From: Caballeronia humi
Lineage (GTDB): Bacteria; Pseudomonadota; Gammaproteobacteria; Burkholderiales; Burkholderiaceae
Assembly: GCF_001544475.1 (NCBI RefSeq)
Contig: NZ_FCNW02000040.1
Location: 1 to 54,993 of the forward strand
Direction: 5' to 3'
Length of the DNA: 54,993 nt
The translations under genes were made by a program, and so were the position numbers. The notes under the pieces were generated by a model. It was not told the origin of the DNA. It saw only the letters and a program-made list of their open reading frames with translations, and searched no databases. Numbering within the stretch: the stretch's first letter is position 1; each line of letters opens with the position of its first letter. This document shows positions 1-9,400 of this stretch, one piece after another.

Positions 1-1
1 A

Positions 2-73
2 TCGGCAATCGGCGGCTCGGGCGCGGATGCAGCAGCCAATGCCTGGAGCAAGCTGGGCGGCGGCTGGCGCTAA
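2..73 (+). CDS. C-terminal tail of an unidentified protein (5' end outside window)
   Basis: An open frame from the window edge ends at TAA 71-73 and encodes 23 residues ending in AWSKLGGGWR. It is rich in Ala and Gly and ends in aromatic and basic residues. The fragment is too short to recognise. It is on the same strand as the secreted-protein genes that follow, so it could be the upstream member of their transcription unit. Only the lack of a stop and the codon usage support it. Confidence 0.4.
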   Translation, partial: SAIGGSGADAAANAWSKLGGGWR

Positions 74-217
74 AGCCCTCGTTTTTCGATGTAAAGAGGC
101 GGCGCCCGGTCCGTTATTCGTCGACCTGGCTCCGCCTCGCCGCAAAACCATAAAAATTCAAACCGTTTCAAGGGATCGCCCTTTGCGTCGCGTTCCCCTT
201 CCTTCCGGAGAAGCATC

Positions 218-1159
218 ATGACCAAGACCACATTGCAACTCGCATGCGCCGTACTGTTTTGCATCGGACATGCCGCGCACGCGGATACTACTGCCAACTC
301 GTCGTCGGGATCGACGTCCGGCTCTTCGTCGGTCGGTATCGGCCAGGGCGGCGGATCGAGCCTGAACAACATCGGGACCTCGGCCAACTCGTCGGCGAGC
401 ACGAATTCGGCTTCGTCTTCGGTGGGCGGCATCGGTAGCGCCAACGCACAGGGCGGATCGTCGAACGTGAACGTCTCCGTGACGATGCCCGCGATGACCG
501 CTTCGAACGGCACCTCGGGTTCGGGCACGGGTACCACGGGTTCGACGGGAAGCACGCCCGACGCCACTACGAAGGCCACCACGCCGGGATCGAGCCCCTA
601 CGATACGCGCGCCACCGTCGACTACAACCAGAGCTCGTACTCGGTGCGCACGACGCCGTCGATCGCGGCGCCCTCGCTCACGACGACGCTGTCCGACACC
701 TGCATGGGCTCGGCGAGCTTCGGCATTTCGGTGACGGGTTTCGGCGCGACCGGCGGCACGACGATGGTCGATCAGGCTTGCGTACGCCGCCTCGATGCAC
801 GCGAATTCCGCGCGATGGGCCTGACCGACGTAGCGCTCGCCCTCCTGTGCCAGAGCGATTCGAATCGACGCGCCGTGGAGGCGACCGGCCACCTGTGCCC
901 GGGAACGACGGCACCGCTCGCGAAGACGGGCGATGGCGCAACGCTCTCGGATGACGAAAAATATCGTGATCCGATCGTGCGCGCGCGCCTCGGCCTGCCG
1001 GTGACGGCGGCGAACGATCCGGCGGTGCAGATGAAGTCGCAGCGCGCGCCTGAAGTGAAGAAGGACCAGGCTCCGGCACGCCCGCTGCAAAGCGAAGTGG
1101 CCGAAGTGAAGACGATCCCGGTCGAAGACCGCAAGATCGAAGTCTCGCTCGTCAAGTAA
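218..1159 (+). CDS. secreted Ser/Gly/Thr-rich protein of unknown function
   Basis: A 313-residue protein with a clear signal peptide (about residues 1-22, ending AAHA). A long low-complexity Ser/Gly/Thr/Ala region covers roughly residues 25-125. A more ordered part carries spaced cysteines (DTCMGS, QACVRRLDAREFR, LLCQS, HLCPG). The tail is Lys/Glu-rich. The start has GGAG about 8 bases upstream. I recall a DTCMGS...RLDAREFR pattern in uncharacterised envelope proteins of phages and conjugative elements, but that is memory, not a search, and no function is assigned. It is probably periplasmic or surface exposed. The next gene also encodes a small exported protein. Confidence 0.8.
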   Translation: MTKTTLQLACAVLFCIGHAAHADTTANSSSGSTSGSSSVGIGQGGGSSLNNIGTSANSSASTNSASSSVGGIGSANAQGGSSNVNVSVTMPAMTASNGTSGSGTGTTGSTGSTPDATTKATTPGSSPYDTRATVDYNQSSYSVRTTPSIAAPSLTTTLSDTCMGSASFGISVTGFGATGGTTMVDQACVRRLDAREFRAMGLTDVALALLCQSDSNRRAVEATGHLCPGTTAPLAKTGDGATLSDDEKYRDPIVRARLGLPVTAANDPAVQMKSQRAPEVKKDQAPARPLQSEVAEVKTIPVEDRKIEVSLVK

Positions 1160-1166
1160 GACGTGA

Positions 1167-1198
1167 GACGCTTGTCAGGCGCAATGACAACATGCGTC
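1167..1198 (+). other. possible stem-loop after the secreted protein gene
   Basis: GACGC-TTGTCA pairs with TGACAA-(CAT)-GCGTC around a 7-base loop, directly after the stop at 1159. There is a 3-base bulge and no T-tract, so it is a poor intrinsic terminator and may only be an mRNA-end structure. Confidence 0.3.
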
Positions 1199-1299
1199 GC
1201 GGAGATGAGGCGCCGTATTAGAGCTTCTCTCCAATTTTAGGGTTGGTCGTTGTTGCTGGACCGGAAAGCCAACCCTCGTTTTCAAATCGAGGCATCCGT

Positions 1300-1803
1300 A
1301 TGAAGAGTCGTCCGATGCTCATGCTGCTTGCGCTGATGGCTGCGGCGGGCGTGAATGCACAGACCGCGCCGACAGGTCCGGTCTTGTGGGCGGCGAGCCC
1401 CGCAGGCCAGCAGCCGATGCCGGGTGCGCCGCCGCTCACGCTGCTGCCGTCTTCGAGCGGAGCAGTCCCGCTCAGAACCGGCGATGGCGGCAAGTGCCTG
1501 CTCGTCTCGCGGCGTGGCACGCAGATCGTCGCGGTGGAATTGTCGCCGGTCGTGAACGGGCCGAAGCTCGTCGGCTGGGCGCCGAAGCAGATCGACATGA
1601 ACACGCTGACTTCGAAGTGGGGCTATCAGCCGCCGCAGGCTAGTAGCGCTGTCAGCGCGTTTGGTAATCCGGTAACGAAGTCCATTGCGGAGACGTCGAG
1701 TTCGAGCGCGGAATCGTCGGCGACGGTGACCGTCAACGGCAAGACGTATCGACGTTTCACGCAGTTCAAGGACACAGCCGCGGATGAGTTTTTCTGCGAG
1801 TAA
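1300..1803 (+). CDS. small exported protein of unknown function
   Basis: A 167-residue protein. The ATG at 1300 is preferred over an in-frame GTG at 1243 because it has GAGG 7 bases upstream and opens a typical signal peptide (MKSRPMLMLLALMAAAGVNAQ). The mature part is Pro/Ser rich, with one recognisable folded segment around GKCLLVSRRGTQIVAVE and a C-terminal segment TVNGKTYRRFTQFKD ending in FFCE. Its two cysteines could form a disulfide in the periplasm. No family recognised. It ends 3 bases before the convergent histidine kinase gene. Confidence 0.75.
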   Translation: MKSRPMLMLLALMAAAGVNAQTAPTGPVLWAASPAGQQPMPGAPPLTLLPSSSGAVPLRTGDGGKCLLVSRRGTQIVAVELSPVVNGPKLVGWAPKQIDMNTLTSKWGYQPPQASSAVSAFGNPVTKSIAETSSSSAESSATVTVNGKTYRRFTQFKDTAADEFFCE

Positions 1804-1806
1804 GGC

Positions 1807-3258
1807 CTAGCCGACCGATCGTTGACGCATGTCGCCACCGATCGTCGCGGCCTGTGCAGGAGAAGCCGGCGGCGCGGCCGTCCTTTGTTCGTTGCCGTAA
1901 CGCGCCACCGAAAAAGCGAACGTGTTGACGCCCTGCGCGCTGCTCGCCGACACCGTTCCGCGATGCATTTCCGCGACCGCCTTCACGATCGCGAGCCCGA
2001 GCCCGTGATTCTCGCGGCTGTTGGTGCGCGAACTTTCCGCGCGATAGAAACGGTCGAACAGATGATCGAGCATCGCGGGCTGGATCGGTTCGCCGGGATT
2101 GGCCACCGCGATGCTGATGCGCCCGCGTTCGCGCCCGATCGATACCGATATCGTCGCGCCGCGCGCGCAATGCTGGATTGCGTTCATCACGAGATTGATG
2201 AGCGCGCGTCCGAAGAGCGACGTGTTCACGAATGCGCGCGCATCGCCGGTCGATACCGCGTGCACCTGCGCCTCTTCCAGCGGTATCTCCAGGAACTCCA
2301 GCGTGCGCGTCACTTCCGCCGCCAGCGACACTTCGACGAGACCCGTCGCGCGCTCGCCCTGATCGGCGCGCGCGAGGAACAGCATGTCGTTGATGATCGC
2401 ACGCACGCGCTCGAACTCTTCGAGATTCGATTGCAGCGTGTGGCGCAATTCGTCGATCGAGCGGTCGCGGGTCAAGGCCACTTCCGTCTGTCCGATGAGG
2501 ATGGTCACCGGCGTGCGCAACTCGTGCGCGACATCAGCGTTGAACGATTCGAGCCGCGCGTAGGCACTATCGAGCCGTTCGAGCGCGCCATTGAACGACT
2601 TTGCAAGGTCCTCCAGCTCATACGGCAACGAGCGCGTGCTCAGGCGCTGCGAGCGGTTGTTGGGACTGACGTTCGATGCATCCTTCGTCAGCCGTGTAAG
2701 CGGCGCGAGTCCGATCTTCGCGACCGAATAGCTCAGCAGCAGCACGGTGATCGTGCCGAGCGCGGTCAAAGCCGCGAGCGCGAAGCCGAAGACGCGCATC
2801 GTGCGCACGTTCGGCGAGCAGTCGATCGCGACCTGAAGCTGCAACGGCGGACGCTCGCCGTTCGCGGGGATAGTGACCGCGGTCATCAGCATGTCGTACG
2901 CGCGGCCGTTCGGGCGCAACCGCACGTAGCCGCCCGGCACGCGTTTCTCGATGCTGCCCGCGAGCAGCGTGCCGTAGGTGAAGCGCGCATCGTCGCTCGA
3001 TGCGGCGAAGAGGGTCGAGCCGTCGCGTGGCGTGATGTCCGCGAGCTTCTCCTTCGCCATCTTCCACTTGTCCGGTGTGGACGCGTGCAGCACGATCAGC
3101 CGCGCAATCTCGGCGCGCGTATCGAGCGATTCCCGCAAATGATTCTCCAGTTGCGCGCGCAGTACGAGAAAGAGCCCCGTGCCCACCATCGTGAACACGA
3201 ACAGCGCCACGACTGCGAACATCGCGGCGAGGCGCCGTGAGATGGAATGCTTCACCAT
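1807..3258 (-). CDS. sensor histidine kinase, CusS/IrlS (heavy-metal) type
   Basis: A 483-residue inner-membrane sensor kinase. Two membrane segments (about 10-33 and 157-180) flank a periplasmic sensing loop of about 120 residues. A HAMP region follows, then HisKA with phospho-acceptor His245 (ADVAHELRTP), then HATPase_c with N box around 355-359 (NLVMNAIQH), a G1 box VANPGEP and G2 box GLGLAIVKA at about 419-427. The Asn in place of Asp in G1 occurs in the heavy-metal sensor subfamily. It would phosphorylate the regulator encoded just upstream, overlapping it by 7 bases. The ligand cannot be read from the sequence, and no metal efflux genes are nearby, so metal sensing is only a family-based guess. 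Confidence 0.9.
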   Translation of the reverse strand: MVKHSISRRLAAMFAVVALFVFTMVGTGLFLVLRAQLENHLRESLDTRAEIARLIVLHASTPDKWKMAKEKLADITPRDGSTLFAASSDDARFTYGTLLAGSIEKRVPGGYVRLRPNGRAYDMLMTAVTIPANGERPPLQLQVAIDCSPNVRTMRVFGFALAALTALGTITVLLLSYSVAKIGLAPLTRLTKDASNVSPNNRSQRLSTRSLPYELEDLAKSFNGALERLDSAYARLESFNADVAHELRTPVTILIGQTEVALTRDRSIDELRHTLQSNLEEFERVRAIINDMLFLARADQGERATGLVEVSLAAEVTRTLEFLEIPLEEAQVHAVSTGDARAFVNTSLFGRALINLVMNAIQHCARGATISVSIGRERGRISIAVANPGEPIQPAMLDHLFDRFYRAESSRTNSRENHGLGLAIVKAVAEMHRGTVSASSAQGVNTFAFSVARYGNEQRTAAPPASPAQAATIGGDMRQRSVG

Positions 3259-3956
3259 GCCCTCGGCTCTTCACGCATCTCGCGCGTTTCGCGCACTTCG
3301 AGCACGTAGCCCATGCCGCGCACGGTGTGCAGCAGCTTGGTGCGAAACGGGCCGTCGAGCTTGGCGCGCAGCCGCTTGATCGCGGTCTCGACGACGTTCG
3401 TATGGCTTTCGAAATCGACTTCCCAGACGAGTTCGGTGATCGCGGTCTTCGAGAGGATGTCGCCGTGGCGGCGCGCGAGCACGCTCAGCAACTGGAATTC
3501 CTTCGCGGTCAGGTCGAGCCGCGATCCGTCGCGCGTGGCGCGCCGGCCGATCAGGTCGACATAGAGATCGCCGACGGAGATCAGCGTCGATTCCTGAGCG
3601 CGCGTACGGCGTGCCAAAGCATGCAGGCGCTCGACGAGTTCAAGGAAGGAGAAAGGCTTCGTGAGATAGTCGTCGGCGCCTTCGCGCAGGCCGCGCACGC
3701 GATCGTTGATGTGGTCGCGTGCGGTAAGCATGATGACAGGTGTCGATTTTTGCGCGCGCAGCGCCTTGAGCACGGCGAAGCCGTCGCGCTTGGGCAGCAT
3801 GACGTCGAGCACGATCACGTCGTAGTCGTACTCGGTAGCGAGATGCGTGCCTTCTTCGCCATCAAGCGCGATATCGACGACCCAGCCCTGCTCGGTTAAA
3901 CCCGAGCGCAGGTAATCGACCACCTTGTGTTCGTCTTCGACGATCAGGACTTTCAT
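3252..3956 (-). CDS. OmpR-family response regulator, CusR/IrlR type
   Basis: A 234-residue two-domain regulator. The receiver domain has phospho-acceptor Asp51 (VIVLDVMLP) and an acidic pocket VEDE near the N terminus. The C-terminal winged helix contains the usual LTAKEFQLL and VVETAIKRLRAKLD segments. The ATG at 3956 (MKVLIVEDE) is chosen because an upstream in-frame extension has no regulator-like content. It is the first gene of a two-gene operon with the kinase at 1807. The 245-base gap upstream should hold its promoter, but I see no clear sigma-70 box or operator there. Confidence 0.92.
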   Translation of the reverse strand: MKVLIVEDEHKVVDYLRSGLTEQGWVVDIALDGEEGTHLATEYDYDVIVLDVMLPKRDGFAVLKALRAQKSTPVIMLTARDHINDRVRGLREGADDYLTKPFSFLELVERLHALARRTRAQESTLISVGDLYVDLIGRRATRDGSRLDLTAKEFQLLSVLARRHGDILSKTAITELVWEVDFESHTNVVETAIKRLRAKLDGPFRTKLLHTVRGMGYVLEVRETREMREEPRAW

Positions 3957-4160
3957 GCGGGCGCCTCGTTGCGTGCTGTCCGTAATAACTATACGAGCGT
4001 TGCGGCTCGCGTGCTCGCAAGGGACGCGTCTAAAGGATCGCGCTTGAAAGGGAACGGTCGTTCGAGATTGTGCGTGACCCGTGACGCGGGCAAACCAGAC
4101 TGCATGGTAGAGGGTCGGCACCAACGGCTTGATGGCGCGAAAATGGCGGGACGGTCAGTT

Positions 4161-4190
4161 TTCAGGTGCGGCCTTGGAGGCCGCCCTGAA
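4161..4190 (-). terminator. strong hairpin terminating the DUF4148 gene
   Basis: TTCAGG-T-GCGGCC, a 5-base loop TTGGA, then GGCCGC-CCTGAA: a 12-pair stem with one bulged base. It lies 11 bases beyond the stop of the gene at 4202-4492. There is no long T-run on the minus strand, so efficiency is uncertain. Confidence 0.6.
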
Positions 4191-4201
4191 GCTCCATTGC
4201 C

Positions 4202-4492
4202 TTACTGCGATACACCCTGAGCAGCCGGCCCCGCACCCGATGTACCTTCCACCGACGGCCCATAACTCATCGCGCCCGGCTTCACCGTTTCGCCAGCCTG
4301 GACCTTCGCTTCGGCCGCCTGCAGGTTGTTTGGATAGTACGGGTCACGTTCCGACGGGTCGTACCCGGCTTGTTCGAGCTTGACCAGTTCCCCGCGGACC
4401 TGCGCGCGCGTCACGGGTTCGTTGGACTGCGCGAACGAAAGCATCGGTGAGACGGCTAAAGCGATGACTGCAACGCGGATCAATGTCTTCAT
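4202..4492 (-). CDS. small secreted DUF4148 family protein
   Basis: A 96-residue protein with signal peptide MKTLIRVAVIALAVSPMLSFA. The DUF4148 core follows: TRAQVRGELVKLEQAGYDPS, then YYPNNLQAAEAKV. A Gly/Pro/Ser-rich tail ends the protein. The family is abundant in Burkholderia and relatives and has no established function. The start at 4492 is fixed by the signal peptide. Two more members lie at 16858 and 17219. It stands alone between the guanidine operon and the two-component system, with its own downstream hairpin. Confidence 0.9.
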   Translation of the reverse strand: MKTLIRVAVIALAVSPMLSFAQSNEPVTRAQVRGELVKLEQAGYDPSERDPYYPNNLQAAEAKVQAGETVKPGAMSYGPSVEGTSGAGPAAQGVSQ

Positions 4493-4635
4493 GATGGACT
4501 CCTCGACGGATGGGGAAACGTGCGCGTCGCGCGATGTTTGGAAGTGAGCGCGACTGCGTGGCTTCAGTGTATTTCCTCGACCGTGACGAGATGCTGGCGA
4601 TGAGATGGCATCGCGGTCATATGAAGTAACTGCAT

Positions 4636-6447
4636 TCAACTTCCTTTCGATTCGGCGAGCCACGCACGCCAGCCGCCGAAGCGCGTGATGTTCGTAGCGC
4701 CATCGAGGCCGATGCCTTCGCAAACGAAGCCCGTCTGCCAGCTTCCATCGGCGAGTTGCACTTTGCCGAGCGCGAGCGGCGCGGGGATGCCGGCAAGGAA
4801 CGATCCAAGCTCGATACTCGGCAGCTCCCACACTTCGACGTCGATCGCAGCGCCATCCTGAGCGACGCGCTCCATGCCCGGGCGAAGGGTCTCGCCCGCA
4901 TTCGCAGCGAGTGCATGCAAGCGATAATGCGGCGCGCTCGTCGTCTTTTCGACAAGGCTCGCACCGCGCGAGCGCAACTGTCCGTTGAGCGGCAAGCCAT
5001 CGAGATGCGCGCCGCACACGACGAGCCGCACGCGATCATTGCGTGCGTTTCTGGTCGACGCCTCGGCGACCAGCGTCGCGCCACCGACGAGCGGCAACGC
5101 GAACGATCGCTGCAACGTATCGGCGACGCTCAGCAGATATTGATCCGTGAACGCGCGACCGAACACAGTGACGCCCCACGGCAGCCCGTTCTTCATGAAC
5201 GCGGTTGGCGTCGCAACAGCGGCGTAGTCGAGCAGGTTCATGAAGTTCGTGTAATAGCCGAGCAGCGAATTGGGTCCGATCGGATCGCGTGCGAGTTCAT
5301 CGAGCGTGACCGGGCGCGGATAGCTCGGTGTCAGGACGAAGTCGAGTCGATCGAGCGTTGCATCGCAGATTTTCTTCAACGCCTGCAAGCGGTACTGCGC
5401 GCGAAACGCATCGACGGCGGTGGTCCCCGGTGCCTTTGCCAGCACGTCGCGGATCACGGGCAACACGGCATCCGGGTTCGCCTCCATCAATTCGCCCGCG
5501 ACGCTGTAGCGCTCGGCGACCCACGGTCCTTCGTAAAGTAGCTTCGCCGCTTCGACGAACGGCGCGAAGTCGATCTCGACGGCGGTCCCGCCCGCCGCTT
5601 CGAGTGCCGCGCGCGCTTCTGCAAAAAGCGTGGGACTCTCGCTGCAACCCGCGAATTCGAGCGTCGAAGGCACGCCGAAGCGGAACGGGCTTAGCGTGCC
5701 GAACGCGCCTGCATCGTTGAATAGCGGATTTGCGCGGCTATAAGGGTCGCGCGGATCTTCCTTTGCGGTAAGTGCGAACAGCTCGCCCGCTTCGCTCGCG
5801 GTCGCGGTGAAGAAGGTGACGCAATCGAGCGTGCGGCATGCGGGCACGACGCCCGCTGTCGAGAGCAGGCCCTTCGTCGCCTTCAGGCCGACGAGGTTGT
5901 TCAAACCGGCAGGCACGCGACCGGAGCCGGCGGTATCGGTCCCAAGCGCGAAGCTCGCGACGCCGAGCGCCACGCTCAATGCACTCCCCGCGCTCGATCC
6001 GCCCGACGGGTAATCCGGATGCACGCTGTTGCGGCACTTGCCATAGGGCGAGCGCGTGCCGTTCAGGCCCGTCGCGAACTGATCGAGATTGGTTTTGCCG
6101 ATTGGCACGGCGCCGAGCGCGATCAACTGCGCCACGAGCGTGGCCGATTCGTCGGGCGTATAGGCGAACGCGGGACATGCGGCCGTCGTCGGCACACCGG
6201 CGAGATCGATGTTGTCCTTGATGGCGAAGGGCACGCCGTAGAGCGGCAGCGAATCGATGTCGCGTCCTTCGAGCGCGTCGAGGTAGGGTGCAATCTCTGC
6301 GTCGTCGAGCAGATGGATGAAGAGATTGAACTCGGGGTTCAGCGCGGCCGCCTTCGCACGCAACTCGCCGATGAGCTTCGCGGGCGTGGTGTCCTTCGCG
6401 CGATAGGCGGCGCGCAACGTGGAGAGACGCAGATCGAATGAGGGCAT
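4636..6447 (-). CDS. atzF: allophanate hydrolase (last step of guanidine/urea-carboxylase pathway)
   Basis: A 603-residue cytoplasmic enzyme that hydrolyses allophanate to two ammonia and two CO2. The amidase-signature domain covers about residues 1-450. Its Ser-cisSer-Lys triad is visible as Lys77 (FAIKDN), Ser151/152 (SGGSSAGS) and nucleophile Ser175 (GTDTAGSGR). The C-terminal domain (about 460-600) is the accessory domain of AtzF/DUR1 enzymes. It is the last gene of the operon, 9 bases after the carboxylase. The carboxylase plus DUF1989 pair would turn guanidine into allophanate, the substrate of this enzyme. Full length for the family. Confidence 0.95.
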   Translation of the reverse strand: MPSFDLRLSTLRAAYRAKDTTPAKLIGELRAKAAALNPEFNLFIHLLDDAEIAPYLDALEGRDIDSLPLYGVPFAIKDNIDLAGVPTTAACPAFAYTPDESATLVAQLIALGAVPIGKTNLDQFATGLNGTRSPYGKCRNSVHPDYPSGGSSAGSALSVALGVASFALGTDTAGSGRVPAGLNNLVGLKATKGLLSTAGVVPACRTLDCVTFFTATASEAGELFALTAKEDPRDPYSRANPLFNDAGAFGTLSPFRFGVPSTLEFAGCSESPTLFAEARAALEAAGGTAVEIDFAPFVEAAKLLYEGPWVAERYSVAGELMEANPDAVLPVIRDVLAKAPGTTAVDAFRAQYRLQALKKICDATLDRLDFVLTPSYPRPVTLDELARDPIGPNSLLGYYTNFMNLLDYAAVATPTAFMKNGLPWGVTVFGRAFTDQYLLSVADTLQRSFALPLVGGATLVAEASTRNARNDRVRLVVCGAHLDGLPLNGQLRSRGASLVEKTTSAPHYRLHALAANAGETLRPGMERVAQDGAAIDVEVWELPSIELGSFLAGIPAPLALGKVQLADGSWQTGFVCEGIGLDGATNITRFGGWRAWLAESKGS

Positions 6448-6456
6448 GTATTTTCC

Positions 6457-9400
6457 TTAGATGCTATCGATGACGGCAACACGCTGTCCCGCCTTGACGG
6501 GCGCGCCAGGTACGACATGCACGTCGCTCACGGTGCCCGCGCACGGCGCGCAAACGGATATTTCCATCTTCATCGATTCGATGATGACGAGCACGTCGCC
6601 AGCCGCTACGCGTTCGCCCGGCTTCACGCGTACTTGCCACAGATTGCCGGCGATTTCGCTATCGACGGCAGTTTGGCCGTCTTCGAGCGGTGCAAAATCG
6701 GTCTCGGCGGCGACGGGCTCCTCGATCTCCACTTGCGCTTGTCCCGCTTCACGCCAGCGTTCGCGCTCCGCCTGAAACGCGGCTTGCTGGCGCGTACGGA
6801 ACTTATCGATGCCAGCAGCTTCGCGTTCCAGAAACGCTTCGTAATCGGCGAGAGACAGCTCTGTCTCCTCGATCTTCAGCGGATAGCGACCCAGCGGAAA
6901 ATCCGCGCGGATACGCAGCAATTCATCGGCCGGGACTTCGTAGAAGCGTATCTGGTCAAAGAAGCGCAGGAGGTAGGGACGGCCCGCGAAATCGGCGGTC
7001 GCGCGATACCGGTTCCACATCTGCAGCGTGCGACCGACGAACTGGTATCCGCCCGGGCCTTCCATGCCGTACACGCACAGATAAGCCCCGCCGATGCCGA
7101 CCGAGTTCTCCGCCGTCCACGTGCGTGCCGGGTTGTACTTTGTCGTGACCAGCCGATGGCGCGGATCGAGGGGCGTCGCGACCGGCGCGCCGAGATAAAC
7201 GTCGCCGAGACCCATCACGAGATAGCTTGCATCGAAGACGATACGCTTCACGGCATCGATCGAATCGAGGTCGTTGATGCGGCGGATGAACTCGAGATTG
7301 CTTGGGCACCACGGCGCATCCTTGCGCACGGTCGTCATGTACTTGTCGATCGCGAGACGGCACGCCGGATCGTCCCACGATAGCGGCAGATGCACGATCC
7401 GCGACGGCGCGCGCAAGTCCTTTTGCAGCAGCACGCTTTGCCACGCGCGTTCGACGGTATCGAGCAATTGCGAGAGCGGCAGGCGCTCCGGTTGATAGTG
7501 CAGTTGCAGCGAACGAATGCCGGGCGTGAGGTCGATCAGGCCAGGCAGTGCAAGCGCTTCGAGCGACTGCATCAGCGCATGGCCGCGAAAGCGCAGCACG
7601 AGATCGAGTTCGGCGGGGCCCAGTTCGAGCAGCAGATGCGTATCGCCAGAGAGTCGCGCAACCAGACGATCATGATCCGCGCCGATGTCGAGCACGATCG
7701 GCGACGCGAGCGTGCCGCGCTTCGCATGAGTCAACGCGGGCTGCGCTTCGAGCGTATCGATTTCGCGAAGTCGCGCGGCTGCCGCACTGCGTGCTTCATC
7801 GATGCGCACCGGAACGAAGCGCACCTTGTCGCCCGCCTTCAGTTGCCCGATTTGCCACAGGTCAGCTTCGATGATCGTCACCGGGCACACGAAGCCACCG
7901 AGGCTCGGGCCGTCGGGTCCGAGAATCACCGGCATGTCGCCGGTGAAATCGATCGCGCCGACCGCATACGGGTTGTCGTGAATGTTCGACGGATGCAAGC
8001 CCGCTTCGCCGCCGTCCTCGCGTGTCCATTCGGGCTTCGGACCGATCAGGCGCACACCGGTGCGGCTCGAATTGAAGTGAATCTCCCACTCTGTATCCAG
8101 GAACCGCTCGATATAGCGCTCGCTGAAATACTCGGGCGCGCCATGCGGGCCGTAGATCACGCGCAGCGTGCGAACGTGTTCGAGCGTGGGCGAGAAGGGC
8201 AGCGTCTCGCCTGCTTGCCTATTGTCGAGCGGCGCGAGATGCAGCACGTCGCCTGCGCGCAACGCGCGTCCGCCATGCCCGCCGAACTGGCCGAGCGTGA
8301 ATGTGCTGCGGCTGCCGAGATACAGTGCGACATCCAACCCGCCTCGCACGCACAGATAGGCGCGTGCGCCCGCGCCGCGAATCGTGCCGAGCGCGAGCGT
8401 CGAACCGGCGGCGATGAAAACGGTCGTGTTCATCGGCCGCTCGTTGCCGTCGATCGTAATTGTGAGCGTCGCGCCCGTGATCGCGATCACGGCGTCCGTG
8501 TTGAAGCGCAGCGTCGGGCCGCTCATCGTGATTTCGAGCGCGGCGGCGTCGGTGGCGTTGTTCAGCAGGCGATTGCCGAGACGCAACGCGCGGTCGTCCA
8601 TCGGACCCGAGGGCGGGATACCGACGGCCCAATAGCCGAGCCGGCCCGGATAATCCTGCACCGTGGTTTGCGTGCCGCCGCTCACGATCTCCACCGTATC
8701 CGCACGATAGCGCAGGCCTTCGAGGCAACGCGTCCACGGTTCGCCGGAAGCGAACGGCGTGTCGTCGATGATCTGGCGCAGGTATTCGCGATTCGTCTCG
8801 ACGCCGTAGATGCGCGTCGCCTGCAACGCGCGGTTTAGCGCGTGCCGGGCCTCGTCGCGCGTCGGCGACCACGCAATCACTTTCGCGAGCATCGGGTCGA
8901 AGTAGGGCGGCACTTCGCAACCGGCTTCGATCCACGTATCGATGCGCAGCGCGCGACCATCGGCTGCGGGGAACGACACGTCGGTCAGCAAGCCGGGGCT
9001 CGGCTTGAAGTCACGGCCCGGGTCTTCGGCGTAGAGGCGCGCCTGTATCGCATGGCCGCGCGGCTTCAGCGTCGCGGCGAGTTCATCGAGCGGCGCGAGC
9101 GTGCCGGCCGCAAGCTCGATCATCCAGCGCACGAGATCGACGCCCCAGACCTGCTCGGTCACGCCATGCTCCACCTGAAGCCGCGTGTTCACCTCCAGAA
9201 AATAGAACCGCTCCGCGCCGCTGTCATAGACGAATTCAACCGTTCCCGCCGACCGGTAATCGACCGCTCTCGCAAGCCGCAGCGCCGCTTCGCAGAGCGC
9301 GTCCGGCATACCGTCGGGCAGCGAGGGTGCAGGCGTCTCTTCGAGCACTTTCTGGTTGCGCCGCTGCACCGAACAGTCGCGCACGCCGAGCGCGATTGCG

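Noticed and set aside
1822..3240. A 472-codon plus-strand frame opposite the histidine kinase
   Set aside because: Antisense shadow. The kinase has all expected motifs and codon bias.
4580..4622. Imperfect hairpin after allophanate hydrolase as the operon terminator
   Set aside because: Two short stems (GATGC/GCATC, GACCG/CGGTC) with internal loops and no T-run are too weak to call.
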